NCBI RefSeq assembly: GCF_022682495.2
Contig: NC_071390.1
Span: 168,851,220 to 168,915,219, forward strand
Length of the DNA stretch: 64,000 bases
Reading direction: 5' to 3'
DNA from: Desmodus rotundus
Lineage: Eukaryota; Chordata; Mammalia; Chiroptera; Phyllostomidae
Below the pieces are notes generated by a model. That model searched no databases and was not told where the DNA came from. It was given only the letters and a program-made list of their open reading frames with translations. The stretch's first letter is position 1. Each line of letters opens with the position of its first letter. Of this stretch, positions 11,335 through 22,384 are shown piece after piece. The translations under genes were made by a program, and so were the position numbers.

Positions 11335-11737
11335 ATGCCCACCCCCACCCCCCAATGTCATTCTTTGACACTATGCTGAATAGAATGTATATTTACTGGG
11401 GACTCTGAATTTTCTCAGATACCCAGTGGCTACTTAAGAAATGTTCTATAGGATGATCATAATAATTGTATTCTTCACATGAAGGCTCATCTTCTACAGG
11501 AGAAAATGTTCACATGTTCCATTGCCTTTCCTACTTAAACAAAAATATAAGTGTTCTACAAAATTATGTCACTTCTCTGTTCTACAGGGGAAGTGAAATT
11601 CCACCCAGTTACACTGGAATACAGTGACCCCCACACTGAGAGCATGGCTGTATTGTTGAAGGAACCAATTGGCATAACAATGTAGCTAATGATGGTATTA
11701 ATTACCATTTAACAGGCCAGCTCTATAAGAGCACTCT
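11335..11737 (-). repeat. Right arm of a large inverted repeat
   Basis: This is the reverse complement of 9191-9593 with about 98% identity by eye. Differences include g/a within the 'taaatggta' segment, c/a and t/a near 'cataattttgtag', and one-base indels at 'ttcactt' and 'gagtgctc'. The right edge passes directly into a reversed MIR (11738-11865). Confidence 0.93.
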
Positions 11738-11865
11738 GGTAAGGAAAATGAGACACCAAGCATTATTAGCCATATTTTATAGATGTGAAAATTGAGGCTC
11801 AGAGAAGCTAAGTAACCTCCCAAAGTCAAACAATTAGTAAAGGACGGAACCGAGAGTCAAATCCA
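11738..11865 (-). repeat. MIR SINE fragment, reversed
   Basis: It shows 'cattattagccatattttatag', 'gaaaattgaggctcagagaagctaag', 'taacctcccaaagtcaaac' and 'gagagtcaaatcc', which is the reversed MIR from core to tRNA-like part. It abuts the right inverted-repeat arm. Confidence 0.75.
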
Positions 11866-12382
11866 TTGGTTCCTAAGCTGTTCTTTCGTCCCCAGGACAC
11901 TGAGTCTGTCTGTCTGCACCTGCCTTCCCTTCATCATTTTATCTGTCCCTCTCTTCCTTTCCGGTCGGCCCTTCCTTCTTCCCGTCCTATTCTTGCTTCA
12001 TTTATATCTTCTTCTCTTTTACTCTCTCTTCTCGCCAACCACCTACGAGAAGCCAACATATATATGCAAATGCAATGTCATCTCCCAGCTGTGTCTAGTC
12101 CAGTGTACTAAAGAATTGTGTTTTCAAAAAATTTTAAAGCGTCTCTAAAAATTCTCTCTGCCTGCGATGCTGTGTTTGAACTTTAATCTGTGAATGAAGG
12201 TCCTGTGTGTTTCCCTTCCTGTTACTGCTCCCCTGATATGCCCATCAGTGTTCAGTGCTGGTGCGGGGTGCTCCTTCAGAGTGCAGCTGAGGACTGTCAA
12301 ATGTCTGGGCAAGACAGCGTCATCACACGTGGTTGCGAGATTCCAAAGCGAGAAGAGGATATGTGATGTCACATTACAAATC

Positions 12383-12545
12383 ATAGAATTCAGGACCCAG
12401 CATCCCTTTGGAAGTAATCTAGCTCAATTCTGTACACTTTACAAAAAGGAGAATTTATTCCAGAGAGTCTTTGACCTGATTTTGATTTTCACACAGCTGT
12501 CTAGCCGTTAAAATCTAGATCCAATCCAGTGTTCTTTGTCCTATA
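12383..12545. repeat. Ancient SINE-like mammalian repeat
   Basis: The stretch 'atcatagaattcagga...ctagctcaattctgtacactttacaa' through 'ttttcacacagctgtctagc' and 'atccaatccagtgttctttg' follows a common ancient mammalian repeat. That repeat reads 'catagaattttaaagctgg... attttacagatgagg... cacacagctagtta... ccagtgctctttcc'. The family is uncertain (MIR-related). Confidence 0.45.
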
Positions 12546-14914
12546 CAAGTCTACACTCCAAACTTTTTCATCCTTAATAAATAACTCAAATTCTAATGGT
12601 AAATTCAAAATTTTATTTGAGAAACAAAAATTCAGGGAAAGCAATATTAAAATGTTTTATAGCTGAATCCCACTATTAATTTTTTAAACTGCTTAACCTA
12701 TATTTTTTATCTTGTTTTAAAATGTACCCAGGTTCCCACAGGTAAGCTTTTCTTAGCTCAAAACTTCAGTGTTTGGTTGGTGATGTTTGTTTAAATACAT
12801 TTTGCCTGTGCTGTGGTATTCTAAATGACTTCTCAAATCTTTGCTAATTTAAAAAAAAAATAAGTAAAACTTCAGTGCAGAAGAAAGTGACTTGCCTTAT
12901 ACCCTGCACTTGACCTTTCAGCATTCAATGAAGGACTAAATGCTTAGTTTCCAGGCTGCGAATCCAGCTCACATAGTGAACAAAGATAGCAAGTTGTTGG
13001 CTGACTTCTCGGTTACACCCATCACCTTCCACAGATCGGAGCCCGTAGGACGTACTACTGTTCTACTTGAGAACTGGAACTTCACCATTTTAAAAATCAC
13101 TCTGGTAAAGCCAGCAAATGAATGACACCCTCTCGGTTTTTCTGATCCTACCTTCCTAATCATTTCTCCACATAACTCTAAGAAAGCTTTTCACACTTCT
13201 GAGCACCACTTCCTGTGCATCCTTCCTCAGTAGCAGCAGGTCATTGTCCAACACCAGGGAAGCGTAATGATTTCCAAAGGCCTTCACTAGTAAAACCTTC
13301 TCCATTTGAGAGACTATTGACAAATCCTTCCTTGTGTCAGTTTTCTCCCATCACGTTTCATGGAATTTCCCCCACCTCACTATTACTTGTCACATTCCAG
13401 AATCAGTCCTTGTTGTTATATCTCCTAAAGAAGGTGGCCCAATTGATCATTTATTGTTCTACATCTTTAGCTTGCCAATGAGAAATGAACTACAAATTTA
13501 TTAACCTTGAGCAACCTATAATAAATTTGATGTTTGATGTTAATTTGTAGCAACCACAGTCCATGCTGACTTCCCTCTAATCTTTGAGGCTGATTACTAG
13601 TCCTTCTGATCCATAGCTCTAGCAGGGGCATCTAAATCTTTCCCGTCTCATGGGGTCATTTGTTTTAGGTGAGGTAGATGTATTTTCCAATTGTGCTTTC
13701 TGGGGAGTGAACAGAAAGAAATCACCATCATCAGCATTTTCAAGGAGCATCAATGGAGTATTGTTTCCACCCAGCAGGACTCTGGGCATCATATAAAACG
13801 AATAGATAAACAGATGTGGTCCTGCCCAGGAGGAGCTTAACTGGCGACCCACACACTTCTCCTTCTATGTGGTGGAGGCATCACTCACTTACGTAACAAA
13901 AATACTGGGTGTTAACAACATTTATTCCTGCGGTCTCTATTTACGTAGCAAATCTTGTAGAAAGGCATTAAGCACTTTCTTAAAAGGGTATATGTTCAAA
14001 ACTTGTGCTGACCACCATTTTGCTTCTCCATTGAGTCATTAATTGAACTTAAATTGTAACTTGATGTCTGTCTATGTTTCTTCCTCTGGCATCAATCAAA
14101 CCATGATGCAAGGATGCAGATTTCTGACGGACCTGGGCTAGATGCCCAGGGAATAAACACTATACAATAGCCTTTCAATGACAGAGAGAGAATGGTTTAA
14201 TTAAAACTGAATAGATTCCTATTTCTCCTATGAGCCCAAACCTAACAGACTGAGTTTAAGAGTGTTTCCTTTGAGAGTAACCACTCTCGGATGCCTGCTG
14301 GCCTCACCTGCACGTTAAAGGTGTTCTGATTTCCCTCCTCTAAATTCCCCCTCAGTTATTTCTAGAGATTTCCATTTGTGCCACATATCTCTATGAAGAG
14401 TTTTCTTGCTGTACTCCAACCCATGCATTGAAATCCTATTCTTCTGGAAACTTCTCCTGCTCTTGTTGCCTCCACAGTCCTCAGTGAGATCAAAGATATC
14501 CATCTGTGGGTTGGAAGCAGAAAGTCCATCTTCCCCAGATCATGAGCTGAGGGGCTGGAGTTGCCAAAACAGCACGGTGATCCTCTCAGGCCTCACGGAA
14601 GTGGAGGAGCCACACCATGTTTAACACAGAAATGAGGAGGAGCCCTATTTTCCCGGGCTGTCCACACAAACAGACTCTGAAATAGAGTTGCTTGAACGCA
14701 GGCATCCCAGAATCCTCCCACAAATCAACAAAAACTAGCCCAGGAAGCTGAACACGCCAAGCATCAGAGAGTTTCTCCCCTACCACCCTTTACCTCTCTC
14801 TACTTCCTCTCACACAAAATCAGATTGTGAAAAAATAGATGTCTGGCTCTTGAACCACCAAATAAGTGAGGCAGAGGCTTCCCAGTAAGTAGAACAATTT
14901 CTAAACCTTTTAAA
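12546..14914. other. Unannotated DNA
   Basis: I see no confident repeat or gene. Short open frames here (up to 88 codons) show no recognisable domain. Confidence 0.4.
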
Positions 14915-14951
14915 GTGCCTAATTTAAGCTGGGCATTGTTCTAAGTGCATG

Positions 14952-15158
14952 GGGTGTTCAAATCCTGACTCTGCCACTTGCAACTATGTGACTTTAGGCA
15001 AATGTCTAAACTCCTCTTTGTCTCAGTTTCTTGAGCTTTGAAACAATGATGATGATGATGATGATGATGATGATATCTATGCCTAGGGTTGCTGCAAGAA
15101 CTAAAGGACTCATACATAAAGCTCTTAGAATAATCCCGATGTAATAAGCACGATATTG
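14952..15158 (+). repeat. MIR SINE, forward, nested in a reversed MIR
   Basis: It reads 'gttcaaatcctgactctgcc', 'acttgcaactatgtgactttaggca', 'tctcagtttcttgagc', then a GAT run, then 'gggttgctgcaagaactaaaggactcatac' and 'aaagctcttagaataatcc'. All MIR segments are present in order. The GAT run replaces the usual 'aatggggataataat' spot. Confidence 0.8.
15047..15074. repeat. (GAT)n microsatellite within MIR
   Basis: About nine perfect GAT units sit where the MIR consensus has 'gataataat', so they are probably an expansion of that internal seed. Confidence 0.9.
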
Positions 15159-15914
15159 CTTTTAGTTGTTAACTCTCACAATAACCCTCCTACAACTAAT
15201 ATTATCAATTTGTAGATAATGAAACCAAAGCACAGAGAAATAGTGTAACTTGTTCAAGGTAACCCAACCACTAGCCCAAGCTCTTAACATCCTCCCTCTC
15301 AACTTGTCCCAGGTGTGCAAAAAAAAAAAAAAAAATCAAGTCAGCAGATTACAGATCAAGAGCGTGGTAAAATCCTCACCTGAGCCTTCTATCCTATTAT
15401 CTCTAGTTTTCTCAGAATGGAGGCAACAAGGAATAGCAAGCAAAGAAGCCTCTACCAGGACCCTCTGCAAAGATGTCAACCCCTGTAATCACCAACGGCC
15501 ATTCCTCTCTGATTTTGTCTCATGTTGCTCTGTTTTGTTACCCTCCAGCACTAATACTGCCTGTATTTCCTACTTCTCCACTGCAGCTGGATGCCTGCCC
15601 TTAATTTCCTCTTTTACACTTTATTCCATCAAATAACCTGTAATCAAAGCTCCCAAGAAGAAAACTTGGGCAGTGCAGCCCTCCCCCTAGTGGTGACGCA
15701 GGAAATATCCTAGAACTGCCTGGGTTATATACGCATCCCTTTTTGTTAAAGCCTACTGACTTTTTTAAAGTTATTACAAATAGAAGAAGCAGACAAGTGT
15801 TGAATGTCAAATGATGAGGATGAAGTATGTTTCTTATGCCCCCCTAAAAACATAGGCACTTCAATCATCATGAGGATGAGTGGAACTAATCAAAAGGAGA
15901 GAAGGACAAGAAAA

Positions 15915-16190
15915 CCCAATTTTGCAAGGGAGGTCCTGGCGGTGCATTCTAAGTCCCTGAAGCAAAGAGAGCAAGTTGCATTGGGAGTGGGGATAGGAAA
16001 CCCAGAAAGGCCAGTGAGGCTAGGCTGCAGAGGAAGAAAGAGAATCAGCAGCACCAGCACAGGTTAGTTCTTCTAGGCAACGTTTAAGGTTGGGATTTTT
16101 GTCTAAAAGCAACAGAAGCAATTAAAGATCTCCACTCAAGGGAGTGACGTGATCAGACTAAAATTTTGAGCAGATGCCTCAAGTCATACT
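15915..16190 (-). repeat. L2 LINE fragment, reversed
   Basis: Segments 'agaaaggccagtgaggctaggctgcag' and 'actcaagggagtgacgtgatcagact' correspond to the reversed L2 3' region ('ggccagtgtggctggagcaga... gagtgacatgatctgac'). It is diverged. Confidence 0.6.
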
Positions 16191-16789
16191 TAGTCATGCC
16201 GTGTCAGAGGTAGGAGTCATTCCCAGTTCAGTGGTTTGGTTTTCTCCAGTCCCCTCATTGCATATTCCTGGACATGGATGAGACTAAACCACTGCAGTGA
16301 AGACAAGAGACAGGAAGAGAGATGCTTTTCCTGGGAAGCAAGGATTATTCCTAACTCAGCATTCCCTACTGGGTGGACATCAGCTCCATTTGGAAATGGC
16401 TAAAGTGACTTATCAGAATAGCATGCTTAATCATTCCTTGGCTCAATTTTCCCTCTGTGAAGGGAAAAACAATAAATGTTTCTTTGTAGTTATATCTACT
16501 TATCCATTTACTTATCCAAATGGTGTGGGAATCCCAGAGAGCCTGGAAGTTAATGTTGCCAAAACTCTGCCCATGCCTGAGGCCCTCCTCCACGAAGTAC
16601 TCCTGCCGGTAATCTGCCTCTTCTTTGCTCTCCTGTCGTTATCGACATCACTCCTTGGATCTAATAGTCAGACTTTATTTAACATAGTCAATACAGAAAC
16701 TGTGGGTTCCTTTCCTGCTTCCCAGCCTTCTCACTCCATGCAGAGATAAATGCAGAGATGCAGGTGATACATCTACAAGTCAAGGGATG
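16191..16789. other. Unannotated DNA with a 150-codon chance frame
   Basis: An open frame at 16297-16749 encodes no recognisable domain. It has one hydrophobic stretch (LLPVICLFFALLSLSTSLLG), but no splice or family evidence supports a gene. Confidence 0.35.
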
Positions 16790-16952
16790 CCAAGGACTGT
16801 CAGCTAGGTGAGAGATTCTCCTTCACAGCTCTCTGGAAAAACTGTCCCTACAAACACCTGATCTTGGACTTCTACTCCAATAAATTTCTGCTGTTTAAAC
16901 TACTCGGTTTATAGTACTTTGTTAAGGCAGCCCTAGGAAGCTAATATAGCTT
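16790..16952 (+). repeat. MaLR LTR 3'-end fragment
   Basis: It contains 'ctccaataaatttctgctg', 'tttaaactactcggtttata', 'gtactttgttaaggcagcc' and 'ctaggaagctaata'. These are the polyadenylation signal and 3' terminus of an MLT1-like MaLR LTR in forward orientation. The 5' part is lost or unrecognisable. Confidence 0.7.
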
Positions 16953-17204
16953 TCTGTTTTAATCTTCTAAATCTGAGGAAGTATCACCACACTTTCCCCC
17001 TAAAAAACAAGGTTAGAAAGTTAAGAGTCATCCGTGACTTGTAAATTTTCTTCGACACCTGCCTGCCCATATTCAAACCATGAATAGGCATCTGGTCAAC
17101 AAGTAATGTTTGCCCCCTCCCTCCATTTCCACCTCTGTCCCGTAAGCCTCCTTTACTTCTCATCCAGACTATTGCAAAAATTGTTTTGTTTTCCATTTAA
17201 AACC

Positions 17205-17910
17205 TTCCAGTCACTTCTAACCCACTGAAAATAAAATCCAAAATCTACCCGATGGCCTCCTGGGCCTCCCATCCTCTTGCCTTGCCCATCCTCTTACATA
17301 CCTTATTTTCCATGGCCACCTCTTTTCTGTTGCTAAAAATCACCAAGCCTATTCCCACCTCAGGGCCTTTGCTCTAGCTGTTCATTTCTGTCTAGAACAC
17401 TCTTCATCCAGATATTTGCAGGGCCAGCCCCTTCTATCTTTCAGTACTCAGCTCAAATCTTGTCGGAGTCTTCAATGAGGCACTCCCTGGTAGTAATTCC
17501 TCTGTCCCCCTCTGTCACGTCATTTTATTTTCTTCTTGATACATTCTATCCTTTGCTATTGTGATTTTTGGCCTATTAAAAATACTGACTGAACGCCTAC
17601 TCATTGCAAGAACTCTCCCAGGCACTGTGGGACACAATGCCAAAATAACAGTCTTTCTTCTCAGGGAGTTTACATTCCAATGGAGCAAGAGAGATAAGTC
17701 ACACATCCCTACCCATTTTTTCCTGGTTTATTTAATTTTTAATTGTCTGCCCAACCCACCCCTCCTCCAACTAGAATGTAAACCAGTAAGACACCAGGGC
17801 CCTCTTCTACCTTGTTCATCTCTGTATCTCCAAGGCCTTAAATAGACCCTGGAACATTTTTATTCAAATAGAAATACTGAATAAATAAAAGGAAAAAAAG
17901 AATGAATGAT
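17205..17910 (+). repeat. L2 LINE 3' end, interrupted
   Basis: It follows the L2 3' consensus: 'cctcagggcctttgctcta', 'tgctgttc-like', 'ctagaacactcttcatcc', 'cagctcaaatcttgtc', 'gaggcactccctgg'. After an interruption come 'tttatttaatttttaattg', 'ctagaatgtaaaccagtaag', 'gttcatctctgtatctcc' and 'gaatgaatga' at the end. This is one of the longest L2 copies in the window. A reversed L2 piece interrupts it at about 17560-17705. Confidence 0.8.
17560..17705 (-). repeat. L2 3'-end fragment, reversed, nested in forward L2
   Basis: It shows 'tgactgaacgcctactcattgc', 'tcccaggcactgtgggacac', 'ctcagggagtttacattcc' and 'agagataagtcacac', the reversed L2 3'UTR. It sits inside a forward L2 copy. Confidence 0.65.
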
Positions 17911-17924
17911 ATTGCACTTACAAC

Positions 17925-18115
17925 ATGACATGGCAAACTTACATGCCAGCTCTACCATGGGGCATGCCGGTTGGTATGACTGAGTCTCAGGGAACTCACC
18001 CATAAATACGGGAGTGATAACAACAGCCTTCAGGGTCATTGGATGCACAAAGGAGCTTCTGTTTGCAATATTTTGCCCAGCGCCTCATACACAAGAGGTG
18101 CACAGAAAATAAGTA
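17925..18115 (+). repeat. MIR SINE, forward, diverged
   Basis: Segments 'gccagctctaccatgggg', 'tgactgagtctcagggaac', 'ataaatacgggagtgataac', 'gcccagcgcctcatacac' and 'aagaggtgcacagaaaat' follow the MIR order from the tRNA-like part to the 3' end. Confidence 0.55.
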
Positions 18116-18589
18116 ATTAAATTTATGAAAGTAATTAGGAGCCTTTCTTTGAAACCTAAAAGTTATGACTGGGTTCCCAGGAAAATTTTTATTAGTACCT
18201 TAATTCCCCAGACATCTTCCCTTCCTCTGCACTTCTGTGCATCTTTCTTTCAGGACTTTCAATTTCCTAGTTTAAACCACAGGTGTTCAGATGCATGTTT
18301 CATCGGTCGGAAGCAAGACCCACTTATTTTTACAAGGAATTACATGCACAGTTGCATTAATTAACTATTTCTGCTGGTTATCGGCCATTTCTACAACTCA
18401 CTGCCATCTTCTTTGGGAGAGGAAATAACTCACCAGGCTTTTGACTGCTGTAGAGCCCACTCATCACTGCCACACAAAACCTCCTCATCAATTCTGGGTG
18501 CCATGTTGGTCCTCAATCACCAAATACTTGTTAACTGAGTGGATTGATCGTGACAGCCTCTCAGACAGCTCTCAATGCTGCCTACCTCC

Positions 18590-19040
18590 TGATATTCCCG
18601 ACCTTGTGTAATTTCCTCCCTTTGAGGGTTGGCTGGGCCCAGTGATTTAAAACTGCCCTTCTCTCTGTCTCTCTTTTTCCTCCGTTTATTTTGGAGTCTT
18701 CATTCTGGGGGAAACAAGCTGCCATGTTGGGTACGCCTAAGGAAATGGCACATGACACGGGATTGATGTCTCCACTTGACATCCAGCTAGAACCTGAGGC
18801 CTCCCAGGGCCATGTGAATGAACCTGGAAGGGCAGCCTCCTCCACTGAGGCTTAAGATGACTACAGTCCCAAAAGATACCTGAACTGCAGCCCTGTGAGA
18901 GACCTCAAGGCAGGGGATTCCAGCTAATCTGCTCCTAGATGCCTAAAGCACATACACTCTGAGATAATGAATGTGTGTTGTTTCAAGCCACTAAGTGTGG
19001 GGATAACATGTTATATAGAAATAGATTACTAATACACTGA
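18590..19040 (+). repeat. MaLR LTR, MLT1-like
   Basis: It shows 'gatgactacagtcccaaaag', 'ctgtgagagacctcaaggc', 'gagataatgaatgtgtgttg', 'tttcaagccactaagtgtgg' and 'agaaatagattactaatac', the 3' half of an MLT1-type LTR. The upstream region with 'catgtgaatgaacctggaag' fits its 5' half. The subfamily is not assigned. Confidence 0.65.
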
Positions 19041-20408
19041 TATATGGCACTTGGTAGCTGCTCAATAAATATTCTTTGAATAACCAAGTAAATATCTTGT
19101 GGCTCTTTACTGACAGTGGAAACATAAAATCAGAGCTTTATAAAAGCAACTTCTTTTTATTTTACTCTGCCATCTAAATCTACAGAAATATAACAGCATA
19201 AATCAGATTATTTATTTAACTAACAAACTTTTTGATGACACTATGTGTCAGAAAGTGAATACAATACAGCCTCTGACTCCAAAGTGGGCCTTCCAATCTA
19301 GAAGGCACAGACCTTCCCACCACTCATGGATGTCTCCATGTAGAATTCTGGACAAAAGAAAACTTTATAAATCTCATAATTATTTTTAAAAGATTTCTGA
19401 GCCAGACACACGTGTATATAATTCCTGGCTCTCTGCTGATTAACGAACATATCTGGAAAAAGCAAATAAATCTCTCCAAGTCCTCAATTTCTATAATAAT
19501 AAAATAAGCATCATGATATCTACCTTGTTAAGATTTTATATGGTCCAACCTTTAGGTTCATAATAATTAATCTAAATAAACTAAAAAATATTTGTAGTTT
19601 CATTTACCATCCTTCCAAAAATAGGATCATTATATGTGAAAACTGCAGAGAAAGTCAACTACAAGGATCCCACAGAAAAGCAAGTTAGTGGTTGTTAAAA
19701 GAGTGGAACCTTACAGGCAGGAATTTCTGATTGCACGTGACTACAACGAAACCTATAACATCAACCAGAATATGCTTATGCTTAGACCTCAGACGTACTG
19801 TCCACATCCCCCAAACACATGTGGAAACAGGAATCAAGGTCAGGTGGAGAAAAATAAGCTTAAAAGACGACCTCGTAAAATAGGTAGTTAACATAAGAGA
19901 TGGTGAAACTTGAGAAATGGGATGCGGTGAAATGGAAATAGAGAAATGTAGAACTGAAAGGGGGGTTCCAAATTCAGAGTTTATCCAAAAAACCTTTCAC
20001 AGAGTCTTTAAAAAGGCAAAATGAGTGTTGCCAAGTTACGTGTGTCTATTAGTCTGCGGGTTCCCATTTACCTGCGGTTTACACGTAACTCTAACCCAAG
20101 TGGGAATCTACTTTTCCAGTCCTCCTGAGATTAAGCTCCAACAGTTGCCTAGTCAGACAAGTTGTAGGTACTGGGAGACACTAGTCTGACACACAGAAGA
20201 CAAATGAAAACAAATTAGACTACAGTCTAAACAAAATTTTTTTAAAAGAGCAACCTGGGGCCTTTTGATGAAGAGGAAGCAAGCCCTATATGTCCCAATA
20301 ACACGTGTGTACACATCACAATTTCATAGAATCCTTCCAAAGATGCGAAGCATTATGTTTTGCATTTTGTCTTCCTAAACTTGAAAGTGTCATAACTTTT
20401 TAAAAAAA
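19041..20408. other. Unannotated DNA
   Basis: No gene is seen. A weak L2-like trace occurs near 19225-19310 (atgacactatgtgtcagaaa). The rest is unrecognised AT-rich sequence. Confidence 0.35.
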
Positions 20409-20415
20409 TGTATTG

Positions 20416-20630
20416 CTCCCTGGCTGGTGTGGCTCAATGGATTGAGTGCTGGCCTGCAAACCAAATGGTCGCCAATTAAATTCCCAGTCAGGGCACATGC
20501 CTGGGTTGCAGGCCCAGTCCCCAACAAGGGGCACATGAGAGGCAACCACACATTGATGTTTCTTTCCCTCCCTTTCTCTCTCCCTTCCCTTCTCTAAAAT
20601 AAATAAAATCTTAAAAATAAATAAATAAAC
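20416..20630 (+). mobile_element. VES SINE (bat tRNA-derived)
   Basis: It starts 'ctccctggctggtgtggctc', the VES 5' end. The A-box-like segment is 'ggctcaatggattgagtgct' and the degenerate B box 'ggtcgccaattaaattcc'. Then come 'cagtcagggcacatgcctgg', 'gaggcaaccacacattgatg', a CT-rich tract and an 'aaataaataaataaa' tail. The target duplication 'gtattg' is visible at 20410-20415 and 20631-20636, possibly longer with one mismatch. VES is restricted to bats and is the main taxonomic marker here. It moves in trans on L1 machinery. Confidence 0.95.
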
Positions 20631-20636
20631 GTATTG

Positions 20637-21306
20637 TTATTTAGCATTAAAAATTGTATGTGATAGCACATTTCAGTCATCCATTGAATTCAAATATAAA
20701 TTCCTCTGTGACAAAGGTAAATAAAATATTAAGTAAATGGAGACAAAGGGACCACAGACACCTAATGAATCACTAAGAGCACCAGGCTGTGTGGAGAGGG
20801 TCCTAACCTCTCACACTGACCTGCAGAAAGATGGGCAGGCCTGGCTCCACATGCCCCTTGGGACCCTCAGGCAGGGGTTCTGCTGCTGAGCGTGACCACT
20901 TGAGACAGAGGTTCAGACTGAAGCATTTACAGTCTCACACTGTACTTTCCTAGCATATGCAGGGCCCCCCGATTATGCCCTGTGTTGTCAATTGTCCCGT
21001 TTGCAAGTCTTTTACTCAAGAGGTACGTTCCTACCTGGTATTTTTCCACCAGGGGTTCCTTAAGGGCCTCACACTGCCTGGAAACATGGGCGCTGTGTAT
21101 TCTCCGCTTGCTTCTACAGAATTGCCCTCCACTCTGTCCTGAGCCCCAGGAGGCTGACCTCTAAATCCTGCTTCGACAAGCCCCCTTGTCCTCTGGCTTC
21201 CAGGTAGGGTAGCCCTGAGAGGCAGCAGCAAGGATTGTGGAGTGGGGAGATGGAGGATAGGTATTTTAATGCCTCTGGTTTCCTCTCTACAGACCAATTG
21301 TTAGCA
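20637..21306. other. Unannotated DNA
   Basis: No gene or repeat is recognised. Open frames around 20957-21297 are short and have no known domain. Confidence 0.35.
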
Positions 21307-21532
21307 CAGGCTTCTTTCTTTCTCCCTCCCTCCTTCCTTCCTTCCCTTCCTCTCTCCTTCCCTCCCTCCCTCCCTTCCTTCCTTCTTCCCACCCCACTTC
21401 CCTCTTCCTTTTTTCCCTTCCTTCTTTCCTTCCTTCCTTCCTTCCTTCCTTCCTTCCTTCCTTCCTTCCTTCCTTCCTTCCTTCCTTCCTTCGTTCTTCC
21501 TTTTTCCCTCCCTCCGTCCATCCCTCTCTCCA
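21307..21532. repeat. (CCTT)n polypyrimidine tract
   Basis: An interrupted CCTT/CTCC tract leads into an almost perfect CCTT run at about 21420-21493. All long open frames here (Ser/Pro/Phe-rich on plus, Lys/Glu/Gly/Arg-rich on minus) are products of this tract. It lies beside the reversed L1 3' region at 21535. Confidence 0.95.
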
Positions 21533-21534
21533 TC

Positions 21535-21880
21535 AACTTTATTTGTATGTAGTAAAAACCTTTTTACTTGACCTATTGAATGAGTTTTGGCAAATGTACA
21601 CACCTGTGTAGCCATCACCTCAGTCAAGAAAGAAAACGTGCCACCACCACCGAACGCTACCCTGTCTCCCCTGCAGTTCCCCCACCTTTCCGGCCCAGGC
21701 AACCAGAGATCTGATTTCCATCCCTATAGATTAGGTTCACCTTAATTAGAATTTAACAGAAATGGAATCAGAGAGTATGCACTCTTTCATTTAACATAAT
21801 TATTTTGAGATTTCTCTCTGTTGCTGAGCCTCTCCATACTTCATTACGATTTGTGGTATTGTACACTCCACTGAATGCCT
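21535..21880 (-). repeat. Old L1 3'UTR fragment, reversed
   Basis: It reads 'aatgagttttggcaaatgta', 'cacacctgtgtagccatcac', 'gatctgatttccatccctat' and 'agaaatggaatcagagagtatgc', the reverse complement of the 3' part of old mammalian L1 (L1M type). It is clearly diverged. Confidence 0.7.
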
Positions 21881-22384
21881 GTCACAGCAAAGACAGACAG
21901 TGCCCGCTTCCACAGAGGCTCCCCCAAGTCCCACCTTGCTGGTTTCCCTCAAGTCTGCTGCCACCTTTGTACGCCGCCCCTTGAAGATTCTCTTGTCAAC
22001 GATCCCTCGTGGACAGGCCCTCTGTCTCCCGCTGGGCCTCTCACTGACCCACCATCACTAAGGACACACGGTATTAAAAGAATATATAAACCTTTTGTCC
22101 TACAAAGTAATGAATGTTTTTGAATAGGCCTCATTCTATCATTCTGCATTATGTCCCTCTAATGGGAAAGAAAGGGAGATAGCGGCCTTTCTTCACGTCA
22201 AGGAGAAGTGTGGAGATACCAAGCTCCTTGCTTGGGACAGGCTGTGCAGTAGTGGGTAGAAAAAGGATGGGGCAGGCGAGCCCGGGGCCCTTGAATTTCT
22301 AAACCTTCAATTACTTAAATTAAATGTCCCTTTAATTATTTAAAATACAGTCTACTCCTTCAGATTATAAAAGATATACACGTT

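Larger units (their letters stand above)
14915..15290 (-). repeat. MIR SINE, reversed, interrupted by another MIR
   Basis: The left piece 'agtgcctaatttaagctgggcattgttctaagtgca' (14915-14950) is the reversed MIR 3' part. The continuation resumes around 15160 with 'actctcacaataaccctcc', 'gataatgaaaccaaagcacag' and 'acttgttcaaggtaaccc'. Between them lies a forward MIR, so the outer copy was split. Confidence 0.6.

Noticed and set aside
12194..12511. 105-codon frame
   Set aside because: Its second half runs through an ancient repeat (12383-12545), and no domain is recognised.
16297..16749. 150-codon plus-strand frame
   Set aside because: One hydrophobic stretch only, no family resemblance and no promoter or splice evidence.
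20416..20500. Possible tRNA gene (A- and B-box-like sequence)
   Set aside because: It is the tRNA-derived head of a VES SINE; no cloverleaf or 3' acceptor stem can be formed. The same applies to the VES copies at 34.4 and 45.4 kb.
21114..21702. Lys/Glu/Gly/Arg-repeat frames of 133-140 codons (minus) and a Ser/Pro/Phe frame (plus)
   Set aside because: These are translations of the CCTT tract.
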